A stretch of DNA of 19,629 nucleotides, from assembly GCA_021160245.1 (NCBI GenBank), contig JAGHCW010000084.1, positions 1 to 19,629 of the forward strand, given 5' to 3'. Made by a program: the position numbers and the translations under genes. Source of the DNA: a bacterium. Its GTDB lineage: Bacteria > B130-G9. Each line of letters starts with the position of its first letter. The stretch's first letter is position 1. Below the pieces are notes generated by a model. It saw only the letters and a program-made list of their open reading frames with translations. It was not told the origin of the DNA and did not search any database. Below are positions 8,501-15,878 of this stretch, piece after piece.

Positions 8501-8595
8501 TTCCTATAGCTATTGATGCCCAAGAGGGACAAAGCGATTATGAGGCAGCCCATTGCGATGGGCCTTCGGACTGACGCGTTGGACAGAAACATCAA
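5509..8595 (-). CDS. RND efflux pump 1, inner-membrane subunit (AcrB/HAE1-like, altered proton relay)
   Basis: A full-length 1028-residue RND transporter with 12 predicted helices in the usual 1+5+1+5 arrangement and two large periplasmic loops (about 31-335 and 555-860). Family landmarks include ELMPKVDVPF (36-45), the TM2-TM6 block from about 337 to 490, and the TM8-TM12 block from about 862 to 1015. In TM4 the positions matching AcrB Asp407/Asp408 read Ala400-Asn401 (GILVANSIVV). In TM10 the position matching Lys940 reads Asn929 (GIVVNNAILI). The canonical proton-relay triad is therefore absent, although the rest of the fold appears intact and no frameshift is seen. ATG 8595 overlaps the adaptor 1 stop by 4 bases. 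Substrate unknown; function as a standard proton antiporter is doubtful. Confidence 0.95.
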   Translation of the reverse strand: MMFLSNASVRRPIAMGCLIIALSLLGINSYRKMNIELMPKVDVPFITIATAYPGASPKQIETDVAKRIEDKMVTIDGLKHVNSACMENVCQTFLEFHLDVDVDIAATDVREKLDLIKSDFPEGVEDPKILKFDVSAAPIISLALTGAAPIDELYDYADNTLRDRITVLPGVADVQLIGGAEREVHVSLDRRKLAARGLSSMDVVGAIQQGIRLIPSGRIREKGIEYAVKFDADYSRVGDIGELEVAGKEGQRCYIKDLGRVHMTTEELRQKADIDGRPCVAIKVVKKADANAVRVVNMVREAMDKLKQDLPAGMELVWVTDDGRFIESMVDSAWLNVGQGILLTALILFLFLYNLRALLVVSITMPLTIVIGLFFMQMFGYTLNAPTLMAIGMSVGILVANSIVVLEAIVKRLDETGDVKKSSYVGANTAFIAVLASAGTNIVVLFPIAIMGGMMGIFIKFFAITMLIMTAVSLLISFTLTPLLCSIILRAKKSSSQSLLAKMEGGWNKGFVRVINIYRALLTFTERRRWAAISFLVVVALVLLHSLSMIPGLGMDFFPHADRGQISVKLEFPTSNDLGRTTLQLRQAEELLKDLPEVRHSLSTIGKVEGVMGQASEGVYLAQILLKFSDKDEREISIGELMEEVRTRLAEMPDCIVSLSIPSPVGGQSSDIELEIAGENLETLDDLALKIKGLSNQINGLTDVDTTVRAGKPELRIRPKRAVMSDIGFPATSLGMTMRANLEGLTAGTFKRGARNYDIVVELEKEEGKEQVQQFLFPGVPGHPLLLTSLGRIEEDLSPVQITRKDKRRVSKVFANLLPGKPMGTAVSQISGKIDDANIIPPGYNYTFAGMYEVMAEGQAGLAEAAIIAAMLVILTLSAILESFKQPIIILVTLPLTIIGIIWALFITGKSIEMFVLVGGVMLIGIVVNNAILIIDQFNVHLKEGVPRHKAMITAACERFRPIVMITLAAVLGMLPMAFGTGIGAEMRNGIGIASAGGILVSGVLSVFMLPIIYDLFTRRRKTTKQHQ

Positions 8596-9809
8596 TTGCC
8601 CTCCGCAAGAACTTTGACCGGCGACCCATCACTCAGGAAGCTCTGGCCTTGAACTACGACGGGCGTGCCCTCAGTCAACGAGCAGTTCTTCAGAAGAACG
8701 TACCCGTCAGTCTGAAGACCCGTTTCCACCTTGACCGAGCGAGCCATTTCTTGCCCGATAACAAAGATAACATCGTTGTCGCCTCTATGCTGAACGGCCT
8801 GCAAAGGCACGCCCAGCCCCTCAATTCGCTCAAGAACTGTGCTTATATCGGCCATCGCGCCCGGCACGACACCCGCCGGTGGGTTCACCATCGAGCATTT
8901 CACCTCAAACGTGCGAAGCCTGAGATCGACCGTCGGGCTTCTGTAGGATACTTTGTAATGCCCTACGTCTCTCTCACCGACCCGGATGCTCATCACCGTC
9001 TCCCCCGGACGAACATCTGCGTAAAACTGGTCCGGCAGAAACGCGGAGGCCTCGATGACCGAGGTATCCTCGATGCGCAGCACAGGCTTGCCCTTCTCCG
9101 GCATTTCTCCGACCTCGTAGTATTTCTTGCTCACTGTGCCATCTATAGGAGCATAAGCAAGAGAGTCGCTGAGGTTCTTTTCTGCGATGCTGAGTGCTAT
9201 TTCGGCCTGCCGCACACGCTCCTTTTGGAGATCCACGAGGCTTTCTGAATGTTTGTGGGCGGCCTTTATCTGCTTATGCAGGCTTTGAACTTTCTCGAAG
9301 GCGTCAGATGAGACGGTGTTGCTCTTGTGTAGTCTCTCGTAGCGTAGGAGGTCGCGATCGGCCTTCTCCAACTGAGCGTCAACCTGCTCAAGACCCGCCT
9401 GAGCCTCCCGCACCGAGCACCTAGCCACTGCCAGGCCCTGACGTCGAACATCAACCGCATGCCGCAGATTCAGAGAATCGACCTGAAAGAGCTTTGTCTT
9501 ACCGGCCACAACAAAGTCGCCTTCATCAACGAAAATCGCATCGATTGTGCCCCCGACCCGTGCCGAGACATTGGCGACGTTCTTGGCCTCCAGGTTGCCC
9601 TGCACGACGACCCGCCTCTCGAATGTCCGTTTGGAAATGGGGGTCTGGACGACTCGCACGCGAGATTGCTTAAGCGCATCGTTCTCGCCGGCGTTGCTTT
9701 CCGAATCAGAACTACAACTGATAGCTGCAAAACACACGCAACAGAGTGCAGCCAAAGCAAGGACAATGGCCCCATGACGACGGACATTCAAAAACGACAT
9801 CTCCTTCAT
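8592..9809 (-). CDS. RND periplasmic adaptor 1 (membrane fusion protein, lipoprotein)
   Basis: A 405-residue adaptor paired with RND pump 1. The signal peptide (MKEMSFLNVRRHG, then a hydrophobic run) ends in AISC, with Cys32 as the probable lipidated residue. First half-lipoyl segment IDAIFVDEGDFVVAGK, helical hairpin of about 90 residues with many Gln, Lys and Glu, second half-lipoyl segment LAYAPIDGTVSKKYYEVG, then beta-barrel and C-terminal domains. The frame is open to 9956, but that would overlap TolC by 113 bp, so ATG 9809 (GAGG 3 bases upstream, 34 bases after the TolC stop) is preferred; ATG 9800 is an alternative. Sequence similarity to adaptor 2 looks low. Confidence 0.93.
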   Translation of the reverse strand: MKEMSFLNVRRHGAIVLALAALCCVCFAAISCSSDSESNAGENDALKQSRVRVVQTPISKRTFERRVVVQGNLEAKNVANVSARVGGTIDAIFVDEGDFVVAGKTKLFQVDSLNLRHAVDVRRQGLAVARCSVREAQAGLEQVDAQLEKADRDLLRYERLHKSNTVSSDAFEKVQSLHKQIKAAHKHSESLVDLQKERVRQAEIALSIAEKNLSDSLAYAPIDGTVSKKYYEVGEMPEKGKPVLRIEDTSVIEASAFLPDQFYADVRPGETVMSIRVGERDVGHYKVSYRSPTVDLRLRTFEVKCSMVNPPAGVVPGAMADISTVLERIEGLGVPLQAVQHRGDNDVIFVIGQEMARSVKVETGLQTDGYVLLKNCSLTEGTPVVVQGQSFLSDGSPVKVLAEGN

Positions 9810-9843
9810 TCCCCTCTTTTCGCGGCATAGCTCAACGTACAAC

Positions 9844-11208
9844 CTACTGATCACTGTCCTCTCCTCCGCTTGTATCTGCAAACGCCCGGTCATCAATCCG
9901 ACTGCCCATCGACCGAAACAGCCGAGCGACCGCAACATCATGGTGGTAGAGCGCAAAATAATAGTTCATTCTCGCGTTGGCCAAGAGAACCTCGGCGTCC
10001 AAGACCTCTGTTATAGTCGCAATACTTTGCGCATAGCGCTCGTCGCTCATCCGGACGTTCTCCGTTGCCTGCTCAATAGCACGCCTCGTCACCGATATGA
10101 GCTTTCGCGCTTCATCTACTGAAAGGTATGACTGCTTAACTTCAAGCAGCACGCCATCCTCGACGAGGCTCGCTCGATGCCGGGCCTCATTGGTCTTGGC
10201 GCGAGCGTAGTCAAGATCGAACTTCTGCTTGCCCCATTGCCAAATATCCCAGCTCGCAACAAGGGAAACCTGCCAGTCCTCGTCGCGGTCCCAGCTCAAG
10301 GGCTTCTTGGTCAAGTTCTTCGCATAGACGCCGCTAATCTGCGGAAAAAAGGCGCTGCGAGTAGCCTTTTCCGAGAACGAGGCGACATCGATTGATTTTC
10401 GCATAACCATAAGCTCGGGCCGCTCGCTCAAGGCCGTCTCCATACAGTCCGAAAGCGACATCTCAAACGGCATCGACAGGTGCGTCTCAAAAAGCTCAAC
10501 GGGTTCCGAGATATCCCGGCCGAGAGCGTTGTTGAAGGCTGCTTTCGTGGTCTCCACGGCATTCTGGGCCTTGATCACGCCCTGTTCGGCCTCGGCAAGT
10601 CGAACGTCCGCTTGGAGTAGGTCAACTTTCGCAACAACCCCTGCCTTATAGAAACTCTCGGCAGTCTTGCGATGCGCTGCCATCGACTCCTTGGTCAATC
10701 TAGCGACGCCCAGAAGCTGTTGCGCCTGAAGAACTGAGTAATAGGCCTGCGCCGCGCCTAGCGTAACGTCCTGCTTCGCGCCCTCAAGCTGCTCCTGGGC
10801 AATGCCGACGCCGCCCGCGGCCTGTTTGCGCGAATAATAAATAGCGCCGCCCATGAACAACGGCTGAACGACCTGGAGCCCAACCGAATACTGATACTTC
10901 CGCATCACCGGCGAAGTCATCGTCTGTGAGCCCGTCCCAAGGTCGAATGACATCGTCTGATAGCGGTCGTGGTCGAGTCGAGTATAATTGCCGCTCAACG
11001 AGCCAGTCGGCAGAAAAGCCGTCGTCGATGATTTGCGCCGAGACTCTGCCGCGGCAAGCGAGGCCTTTGCCTGGTTAATAGCGGAATGATTCGCAAGCGC
11101 CTCGTCAATGCTCTGCTTGAGCGTCAGAGGTTCTGAAGCGGCGGCAAAATTCGATAGGCCGAAACAGCCCGCGAAAATAACTGCTGCAACAACCAGCGCT
11201 CGGTTCAT
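9844..11208 (-). CDS. TolC-family outer-membrane efflux channel
   Basis: A 454-residue outer membrane efflux protein that would form the trimeric exit duct for the pumps in this operon. The signal peptide (MNRALVVAAVIFAG...) ends near FAAAS-EP. Two tandem OEP repeats follow, each with beta-strand segments and long helices; for example AAQAYYSVLQAQQLLGVA in the first half and EVKQSYLSVDEARKLISV in the second. The frame begins at ATG 11226, overlapping the TetR stop by 4 bases, but AAGGAG at 11213-11218 sits 4 bases before ATG 11208, and that start gives a clean signal peptide, so it is used here. It is the only channel gene visible for two RND pumps and one ABC exporter. Confidence 0.95.
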   Translation of the reverse strand: MNRALVVAAVIFAGCFGLSNFAAASEPLTLKQSIDEALANHSAINQAKASLAAAESRRKSSTTAFLPTGSLSGNYTRLDHDRYQTMSFDLGTGSQTMTSPVMRKYQYSVGLQVVQPLFMGGAIYYSRKQAAGGVGIAQEQLEGAKQDVTLGAAQAYYSVLQAQQLLGVARLTKESMAAHRKTAESFYKAGVVAKVDLLQADVRLAEAEQGVIKAQNAVETTKAAFNNALGRDISEPVELFETHLSMPFEMSLSDCMETALSERPELMVMRKSIDVASFSEKATRSAFFPQISGVYAKNLTKKPLSWDRDEDWQVSLVASWDIWQWGKQKFDLDYARAKTNEARHRASLVEDGVLLEVKQSYLSVDEARKLISVTRRAIEQATENVRMSDERYAQSIATITEVLDAEVLLANARMNYYFALYHHDVAVARLFRSMGSRIDDRAFADTSGGEDSDQ

Positions 11209-11212
11209 ATTT

Positions 11213-11218
11213 CTCCTT
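11213..11218 (-). promoter_or_regulatory. Ribosome-binding site deciding the TolC start
   Basis: AAGGAG on the minus strand, 4 bases before ATG 11208. It favours this start over the ATG 11226 that overlaps the TetR stop. Confidence 0.6.
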
Positions 11219-11222
11219 ACGA

Positions 11223-11858
11223 TCATCCTCGCCTCCCAAATCCATCCAAGAATCGCTCGACAACAACTGGCGCGAAGGAAACCAAATCCGTCTTCTCACC
11301 AGACCTAAACCACATAAAGAGATATGAAAGACACATCAGGCGAAAGACGATCGCCTGTTCCGTGGCGTCGATGTCACGCGTAACCCCAGACGCCTTTGCA
11401 TCCTCAATAACAGGAACAAGCAACGCAAGCGGCAGCATCCCACTTTCCTGAAGACGCTTGTGCAACCTCTCTTTCACGGCCCAGGCGAAACCACCTATCT
11501 CCTGCCAAAACTTCAGAACTGCCTCTTTTTTCTTCAGGACATACCCGAAATAGGCGCTGGCAAACGCCTGAAGCTTCTCCCCGGGGCCAACAACCTGAGA
11601 CATCGCATCCCGCGCGAGCCCATTGAGGTCGGCCAATTCCGCCTCAATGACCGCAAAATAGATGTCCTCTTTGTTCTCAAAGAAATTGTAAAGCGTGCTA
11701 ACAGAAAACTCCGACGCCTCAGCGATGTCGTGAAGGGACGTCTCCTCGTAATCTCTAGAAACGAACAGCTTTGACGCTGCCTCGACTATTTCCTGCTTTC
11801 GCCAAGCGGCTTCCCTCTCTCTTCTGGAGAGCTTCTGTGTATCAGATGTTTCGCTCAT
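11223..11858 (-). CDS. TetR/AcrR-family transcriptional repressor
   Basis: A 211-residue regulator. The N-terminal helix-turn-helix is clear: helix 1 KQEIVEAASKLFVSRDYEE, then TSLHDIAEASEFSVSTLYNF and the FFENKEDIYFAVI segment that typically follows the recognition helix. The remaining ligand-binding domain is all-helical and not closely conserved, as is normal in the family. It is the first gene of the efflux operon and overlaps the TolC frame, so it probably represses itself and the pump genes and is released by a pump substrate. Operator-like repeats lie between its promoter and start codon. GAGGA 8 bases upstream of ATG 11858 is a fair ribosome-binding site. Confidence 0.94.
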   Translation of the reverse strand: MSETSDTQKLSRREREAAWRKQEIVEAASKLFVSRDYEETSLHDIAEASEFSVSTLYNFFENKEDIYFAVIEAELADLNGLARDAMSQVVGPGEKLQAFASAYFGYVLKKKEAVLKFWQEIGGFAWAVKERLHKRLQESGMLPLALLVPVIEDAKASGVTRDIDATEQAIVFRLMCLSYLFMWFRSGEKTDLVSFAPVVVERFLDGFGRRG

Positions 11859-11871
11859 CTTTTAAGTCCTC

Positions 11872-11921
11872 ATGCATCGTGCATAATCTCGCTTTAGATT
11901 ATGAGCATCATTCATAATTTC
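11872..11921 (-). promoter_or_regulatory. Clustered operator-like repeats upstream of the TetR gene
   Basis: Several overlapping symmetries: ATGCA-tcg-TGCAT (11872-11884); CATAATCT-6-AGATTATG (11882-11903); ATGA-7-TCAT (11901-11915); and a direct repeat of the form GCATCRTKCATAATYTC at 11874-11890 and 11905-11921, with 14 of 17 bases identical and starts 31 bp apart, about three helical turns. They lie between the proposed promoter and the TetR start, as expected for an autoregulated TetR operon. Binding by this TetR is inferred. The central CATAATCT/AGATTATG arms could also form a hairpin in the leader RNA. Confidence 0.6.
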
Positions 11922-11936
11922 TAAACATCAATAGAA

Positions 11937-11965
11937 ACTATATAACATAGCAGCAAAACCTGCAA
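11937..11965 (-). promoter_or_regulatory. Candidate sigma-70-type promoter for the TetR/efflux operon
   Basis: On the minus strand, TTGCAG (11965-11960) and TATAGT (11942-11937) are separated by 17 bases. The -10 is 5/6 to consensus and the -35 is 3/6. The predicted start falls just upstream of the operator-like repeats. Nothing else gene-like is seen in the 221-bp gap 11859-12079. Confidence 0.45.
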
Positions 11966-12079
11966 TGTGATTACAATTACTATGTAAGCATAACAGATGA
12001 ATAACCGCCGGGGTTCCAAATGCCTGGTTGACTTCAGGATTGCCATAGGTCCCCACTCACGGCTTAGCTTTGGCAAGGC

Positions 12080-13951
12080 CTAGAATGGATAGCAGTCTTT
12101 GATCAGACTGATGTGGACGTTGGTCAACTCAATCAATATAAGCAAGAGAATCACACCCAACACCACATATCGCCTCGCCCTCGCCGGCAGAAGGCGCGAC
12201 AGGCCATACGCCCAAATCGCTGCTATTCCGAAGCCGACTGGCAGGAGGTAGCGACCGTTAAATGCTCGGAACTTCCCGACCTTAATCGAGCCTTGGGCTA
12301 TCTGCATGAAGACGCTGAAGGTGTGGATAGCCACCGCATAGAAGAGAAACCACAATTTCCGGGCAGTATCGGAGCCAACACCGTCTCCGCGCCCCCGGAT
12401 TCCAGCGAGATTGGCCCTTACTATGCCGGGGATGGCGAGTCCAAGCAAAGATACACTGAGCACGTAGCCAACAAGCGTCGGCACATAGTTTGTATGGCTC
12501 GCGATCCGAATGAACCAGCCGACCGATATCCAGCCCAGGAAATGCTCGGATGTGATGATCTCCCAATATCCCATCATGACCGGCCAAGCCTTGTCCGGAG
12601 CGAAGGTCGTTCCCGTGATGATCGGTCCTCCGAACATCGAGTAGTTTCTCAAAAACCACCAGCCCGAGATGGCGAGCGTGCAGAAAACAAAGACAGAGGC
12701 GAACATCAAGACTCTCCTCAATGCCCTAAAACTCAGGCCCATTTCCTTCAACAGAATGAATAGAAACACCAGGGGAATCGCCGTCACGAAGAGGAGTTTG
12801 GAAAGAAGCCCCGCTCCGACAATAGCGCCCAATGCAGCGATCCTCCCAACCGAAAGAGGCGCATCGCGCCATCTAACAAGGAGGCACAATAAAGCTGTGT
12901 AAAGAAAGATCAGCAAGTGATCATTGTTGACACACGCCTGGTCGAACGAGAACACGGGCGAGAAGACGAAGAGGCTGGGAACAAGCAGCCACCAATTCGT
13001 GCTTGTGCCAAAGAGTCGCCGCGCGCCGAAAGCCATGAGCCAGACCGTTAGCGTCGAGAGAATGACCGAACAGATCCGAATTGCCAGCACTCTGGTTGAG
13101 ATACAGGAGCCTTCTAGGGCCGCCTCGAGTGGAAGCATAAGAACATAGTAAAGCGGCGGATGATGCGCACACCAATTGGGCCAGTCGGAGGCCAGGACGG
13201 CCAGCTCCTCGTCCTCAAAACCAGTCAACGGCACGGTTCCAGCGGGGCCCGAAAAGGCTATGTCATCCACAAGCACCGTCCCGGACAACGTATCGACAGG
13301 CCGATTGACATCTGACACGTAGATTCGTAGCGTCATGTCCCGGCCGAGGCCTGCATTGAGGTCCGATGAGAAGTCATCGAATCTACAGACTATGTCCTTC
13401 CAGCCATGCCAAACGACGGGCATTCCAAGGTCATGCTCTGTTCCTTCTGAAGTGACAATAGTGATGCCGAGGGACACGTCCGAGCCGTCGCCGAAAACCG
13501 ATAGGCCAATCCCGTCAAAATCCGTCAGGTCAACTTTGTTCCGGTATGCGCATAGAACCTCGCCCCGCTCATCTGTGAAATCATAGCCAAAAACAAGTGA
13601 GTTCTGTCCCGATCGAGCCCTGCTGCGAGACTCGGCGCAAATGCCACCGTTGCCGAATGCCGAGAAGCCATGGCAATAAAACGTGTCTGCGCCCGGCCCG
13701 ATCTTCCCCTCATCCGAGGAGACGCGCCACCAATCCGCCTCGAACGTCGATGTCTTGATCTCCTCGGAAAGACAACAAGTTCTCTGGTCCGGCAGTGTCC
13801 GATCTATGAAGAGGCTTTGAATATACCCATAGTGAGCGCGCTCGTCAGGGCCAGCCCAGAGCGGTAGTAAAATCGCCAGCAGCACGCCATTTGTTAGGTT
13901 GATGGCGACTATTAGAATCAGCAAGATACGAGATCTATCGGATGTAGTCAT
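12080..13951 (-). CDS. Polytopic GT-C-type glycosyltransferase with CBM-like insert (paralog 2)
   Basis: A 623-residue membrane protein. It has an N-terminal helix (about 9-31), then the first-loop acidic motif GPDERAHYGYI (Asp36, Glu37), typical of GT-C enzymes that use lipid-linked sugars. Residues about 95-235 form a beta-rich insert with the look of a jelly-roll carbohydrate-binding module (NSLVFGYDF, DFDGIGLSVFGDGSD, SGTVLVDDIAF). The membrane part resumes at HHPPLYY (263-269), followed by VNNDHLLIFLYT (341-352), several more helices, and NGRYLLP (565-571). The C-terminal motif recalls DUF2142 and related PMT-like families. It is the last gene of the glycosyltransferase operon, 67 bp after its paralog. 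I cannot say which sugar or acceptor it uses. GT-C assignment is inferred from motifs and topology. Confidence 0.85.
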   Translation of the reverse strand: MTTSDRSRILLILIVAINLTNGVLLAILLPLWAGPDERAHYGYIQSLFIDRTLPDQRTCCLSEEIKTSTFEADWWRVSSDEGKIGPGADTFYCHGFSAFGNGGICAESRSRARSGQNSLVFGYDFTDERGEVLCAYRNKVDLTDFDGIGLSVFGDGSDVSLGITIVTSEGTEHDLGMPVVWHGWKDIVCRFDDFSSDLNAGLGRDMTLRIYVSDVNRPVDTLSGTVLVDDIAFSGPAGTVPLTGFEDEELAVLASDWPNWCAHHPPLYYVLMLPLEAALEGSCISTRVLAIRICSVILSTLTVWLMAFGARRLFGTSTNWWLLVPSLFVFSPVFSFDQACVNNDHLLIFLYTALLCLLVRWRDAPLSVGRIAALGAIVGAGLLSKLLFVTAIPLVFLFILLKEMGLSFRALRRVLMFASVFVFCTLAISGWWFLRNYSMFGGPIITGTTFAPDKAWPVMMGYWEIITSEHFLGWISVGWFIRIASHTNYVPTLVGYVLSVSLLGLAIPGIVRANLAGIRGRGDGVGSDTARKLWFLFYAVAIHTFSVFMQIAQGSIKVGKFRAFNGRYLLPVGFGIAAIWAYGLSRLLPARARRYVVLGVILLLILIELTNVHISLIKDCYPF

Positions 13952-14018
13952 TCTAGTATTCGCCCGATTCCTTATGTCCTATCGTCGAGCCGTTGGCCGC
14001 CACAGATGACCCTACCGG

Positions 14019-15878
14019 CTAAAAGGGATACCAATTGCCCATGGCGGTCAGGTAATTGCTTGAGAACTGAACCGATATGAGGATTGCTACTATGATGGCC
14101 ATGACTAATCTTCTTGCCCTTTGAGGCGCGATGTTTGAGACGCCAAAGGCCCAAAGCGCCACGATGCCCGCGATTACAGGGAAGAAGTACCGGCCCTGAA
14201 GCGCTCTGAAATGGCCAACGTTGATACTGCCAGATGATACTTGCGACCAGACGATAACGAAATGAATGACGACAGCGCAAAGCAGAATTTTGAGGCGCCT
14301 CGAGACATCATCCGCAATTGGTATCGCTCGCCTAATAGTTCGTCTGAAAAGAACCCAAAGAAGCCCAATAGCCCCCGGATCGAGAATGAGCGCGGCCATA
14401 ATGAACTGAGCCCGTGTGGGTCTCCTAACAAACCAGCCGAACGCAACCCAATTGAAGAAGTTCTCGGAAAAAAAGAACTCCTTGTATGTCATCTCAGTCG
14501 GCCACACATCCGCTGGCCAGATGCTCGTAAGCGTGATCACCGGATACCCATAGAGCAGGTAGTTCTTAAAAAACCACCACCCAGAAACGGCGAATGCCGC
14601 CAGGAAAAAGGCCCCAGAAAATACTAGTACCCTTTTGAACCTAATTTTGCCGCCGGCGCCACTGCGCTCTGTAAAAAGCAGGAAGACCGGCACCAGAACA
14701 AGGGCGGTCACAAAGAGCAGCTTGGTTATGAGGCCGAGTCCGACGATCACGCCCAGCACAGCGACTCTCTTGAAATTGGCCGGTTCGTTGACCCATTTGA
14801 CCATCAAATAGAGCATGAGCGTATATAGGAGTATCAGCAGGTGGTCGTTGTTGATGTAGCCCTGATGAAGGGCATAGACCGGAGATAGCACCACCAAGCT
14901 CGGCGCCAGCACCCAGAAGAGACCGAATCTTCCGAATATCGCCTGAGAGATGAAGCATACGAGCAGAACTGTAATGGTTGAGAGCACGACTGATAAAAGC
15001 CGCAGCGCGAGTGCCCTTGTGAAGACCGGCGAGTCCGCTAGCAACATATCTATCGGAACGCCGAGAAGATAATAGAGCGGCGGATGGTGCCCCACCCAGT
15101 TGATGGCATCGTCGGCCGCAAATGGCAGCTCAGAAGGCTCGAAACTGGTCACGAGCTGCTTGCGCCCGTCGCCCTGAAGCCATATATCATCAATGAATAC
15201 CGAACCTGAAAACGACGCGCCCGGGTCCGAAGTGTCAGTTACACGGAGGCTCAGCATTGCGCTAATACAGCTGCGATTCCTCACGTTCATCCGCGGGTCG
15301 TTAAAGGGGATCGCTATACTCCGCCAGCCCTCCCATGTAACGGGGATGAGCACCTGATGTTCTCCCGGCCCGCCCGTCAATAGAGCAATCGCCAGCGTGG
15401 CCCTCGACCCGTCCCCGTGGACCCAGAGCCCCAAACTGCCGGAGCGGCTGATATCAAGACCGTCACGATGGATGCCAACACCCTCGCCGGCCAACATCGT
15501 GAACGCGTATCGTATCTCGACCGAATGCTCGCCCCCATGAGCGATACTCTTCGACAGGGAAGCGCATCCCCTTGAATCCATGTCCGGGACAAAGCCGTTG
15601 GCGTAAAACTGCTCCGGCCCCGGCCCAACCTTCCCTTTCCCCTTCTCAACGCGAAACCAGTCCGCCTCATGAACCGAGGCCATGATTTCTTGTGTTACGT
15701 GAAATGTGCGCTGGTCTGGTAGCGTGCCGGTCTGCCAGAGATGTCTGATATAGCCGTAGTGGGGAAATTCGTCAGGCCCAGACCACATCGGGGCCAGGAT
15801 TGCCAGCAACACACCGCTAATCACGTTGATGGCGAGCAGGATCACAAGGAATAGTTTGGCTTCCAGCTTCCATCTCAT
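14019..15878 (-). CDS. Polytopic GT-C-type glycosyltransferase with CBM-like insert (paralog 1)
   Basis: A 619-residue paralog of the next gene, alignable end to end: first helix, GPDEFPHYGYI (Asp36, Glu37), a beta-rich CBM-like insert at about 92-236 (HSVEIRYAF, GSLGLWVHGDGSR, SGSVFIDDIWL), HHPPLYY (264-270), INNDHLLILLYT, and QGRYFFP (561-567). Both proteins end in YPF. The start is taken as ATG 15878, which overlaps the GT4 stop as ATGA; GTG 15890 would add four residues. The protein probably sits in the inner membrane with the insert in the periplasm. Position after two cytosolic-type glycosyltransferases suggests late steps in assembling or decorating a glycan. Substrates unknown. Confidence 0.85.
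   Translation of the reverse strand: MRWKLEAKLFLVILLAINVISGVLLAILAPMWSGPDEFPHYGYIRHLWQTGTLPDQRTFHVTQEIMASVHEADWFRVEKGKGKVGPGPEQFYANGFVPDMDSRGCASLSKSIAHGGEHSVEIRYAFTMLAGEGVGIHRDGLDISRSGSLGLWVHGDGSRATLAIALLTGGPGEHQVLIPVTWEGWRSIAIPFNDPRMNVRNRSCISAMLSLRVTDTSDPGASFSGSVFIDDIWLQGDGRKQLVTSFEPSELPFAADDAINWVGHHPPLYYLLGVPIDMLLADSPVFTRALALRLLSVVLSTITVLLVCFISQAIFGRFGLFWVLAPSLVVLSPVYALHQGYINNDHLLILLYTLMLYLMVKWVNEPANFKRVAVLGVIVGLGLITKLLFVTALVLVPVFLLFTERSGAGGKIRFKRVLVFSGAFFLAAFAVSGWWFFKNYLLYGYPVITLTSIWPADVWPTEMTYKEFFFSENFFNWVAFGWFVRRPTRAQFIMAALILDPGAIGLLWVLFRRTIRRAIPIADDVSRRLKILLCAVVIHFVIVWSQVSSGSINVGHFRALQGRYFFPVIAGIVALWAFGVSNIAPQRARRLVMAIIVAILISVQFSSNYLTAMGNWYPF

Noticed and set aside
8553-9248. 231-codon plus-strand ORF
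   Set aside because: Antisense to adaptor 1 and the start of pump 1, both clear protein families. No domain, signal or ribosome-binding support.
9810-9956. N-terminal extension of adaptor 1 to 9956
   Set aside because: It would overlap the TolC coding end by 113 bp and put 49 unrelated residues in front of a good lipoprotein signal peptide.
12050-12082. Possible terminator after the glycosyltransferase operon
   Set aside because: Only a 5-bp GGCTT/AAGCC stem can be drawn, with no T-run after it.
12113-12763. 216-codon plus-strand ORF
   Set aside because: Antisense to the membrane core of a GT-C paralog; a low-complexity polar translation with no recognisable fold.
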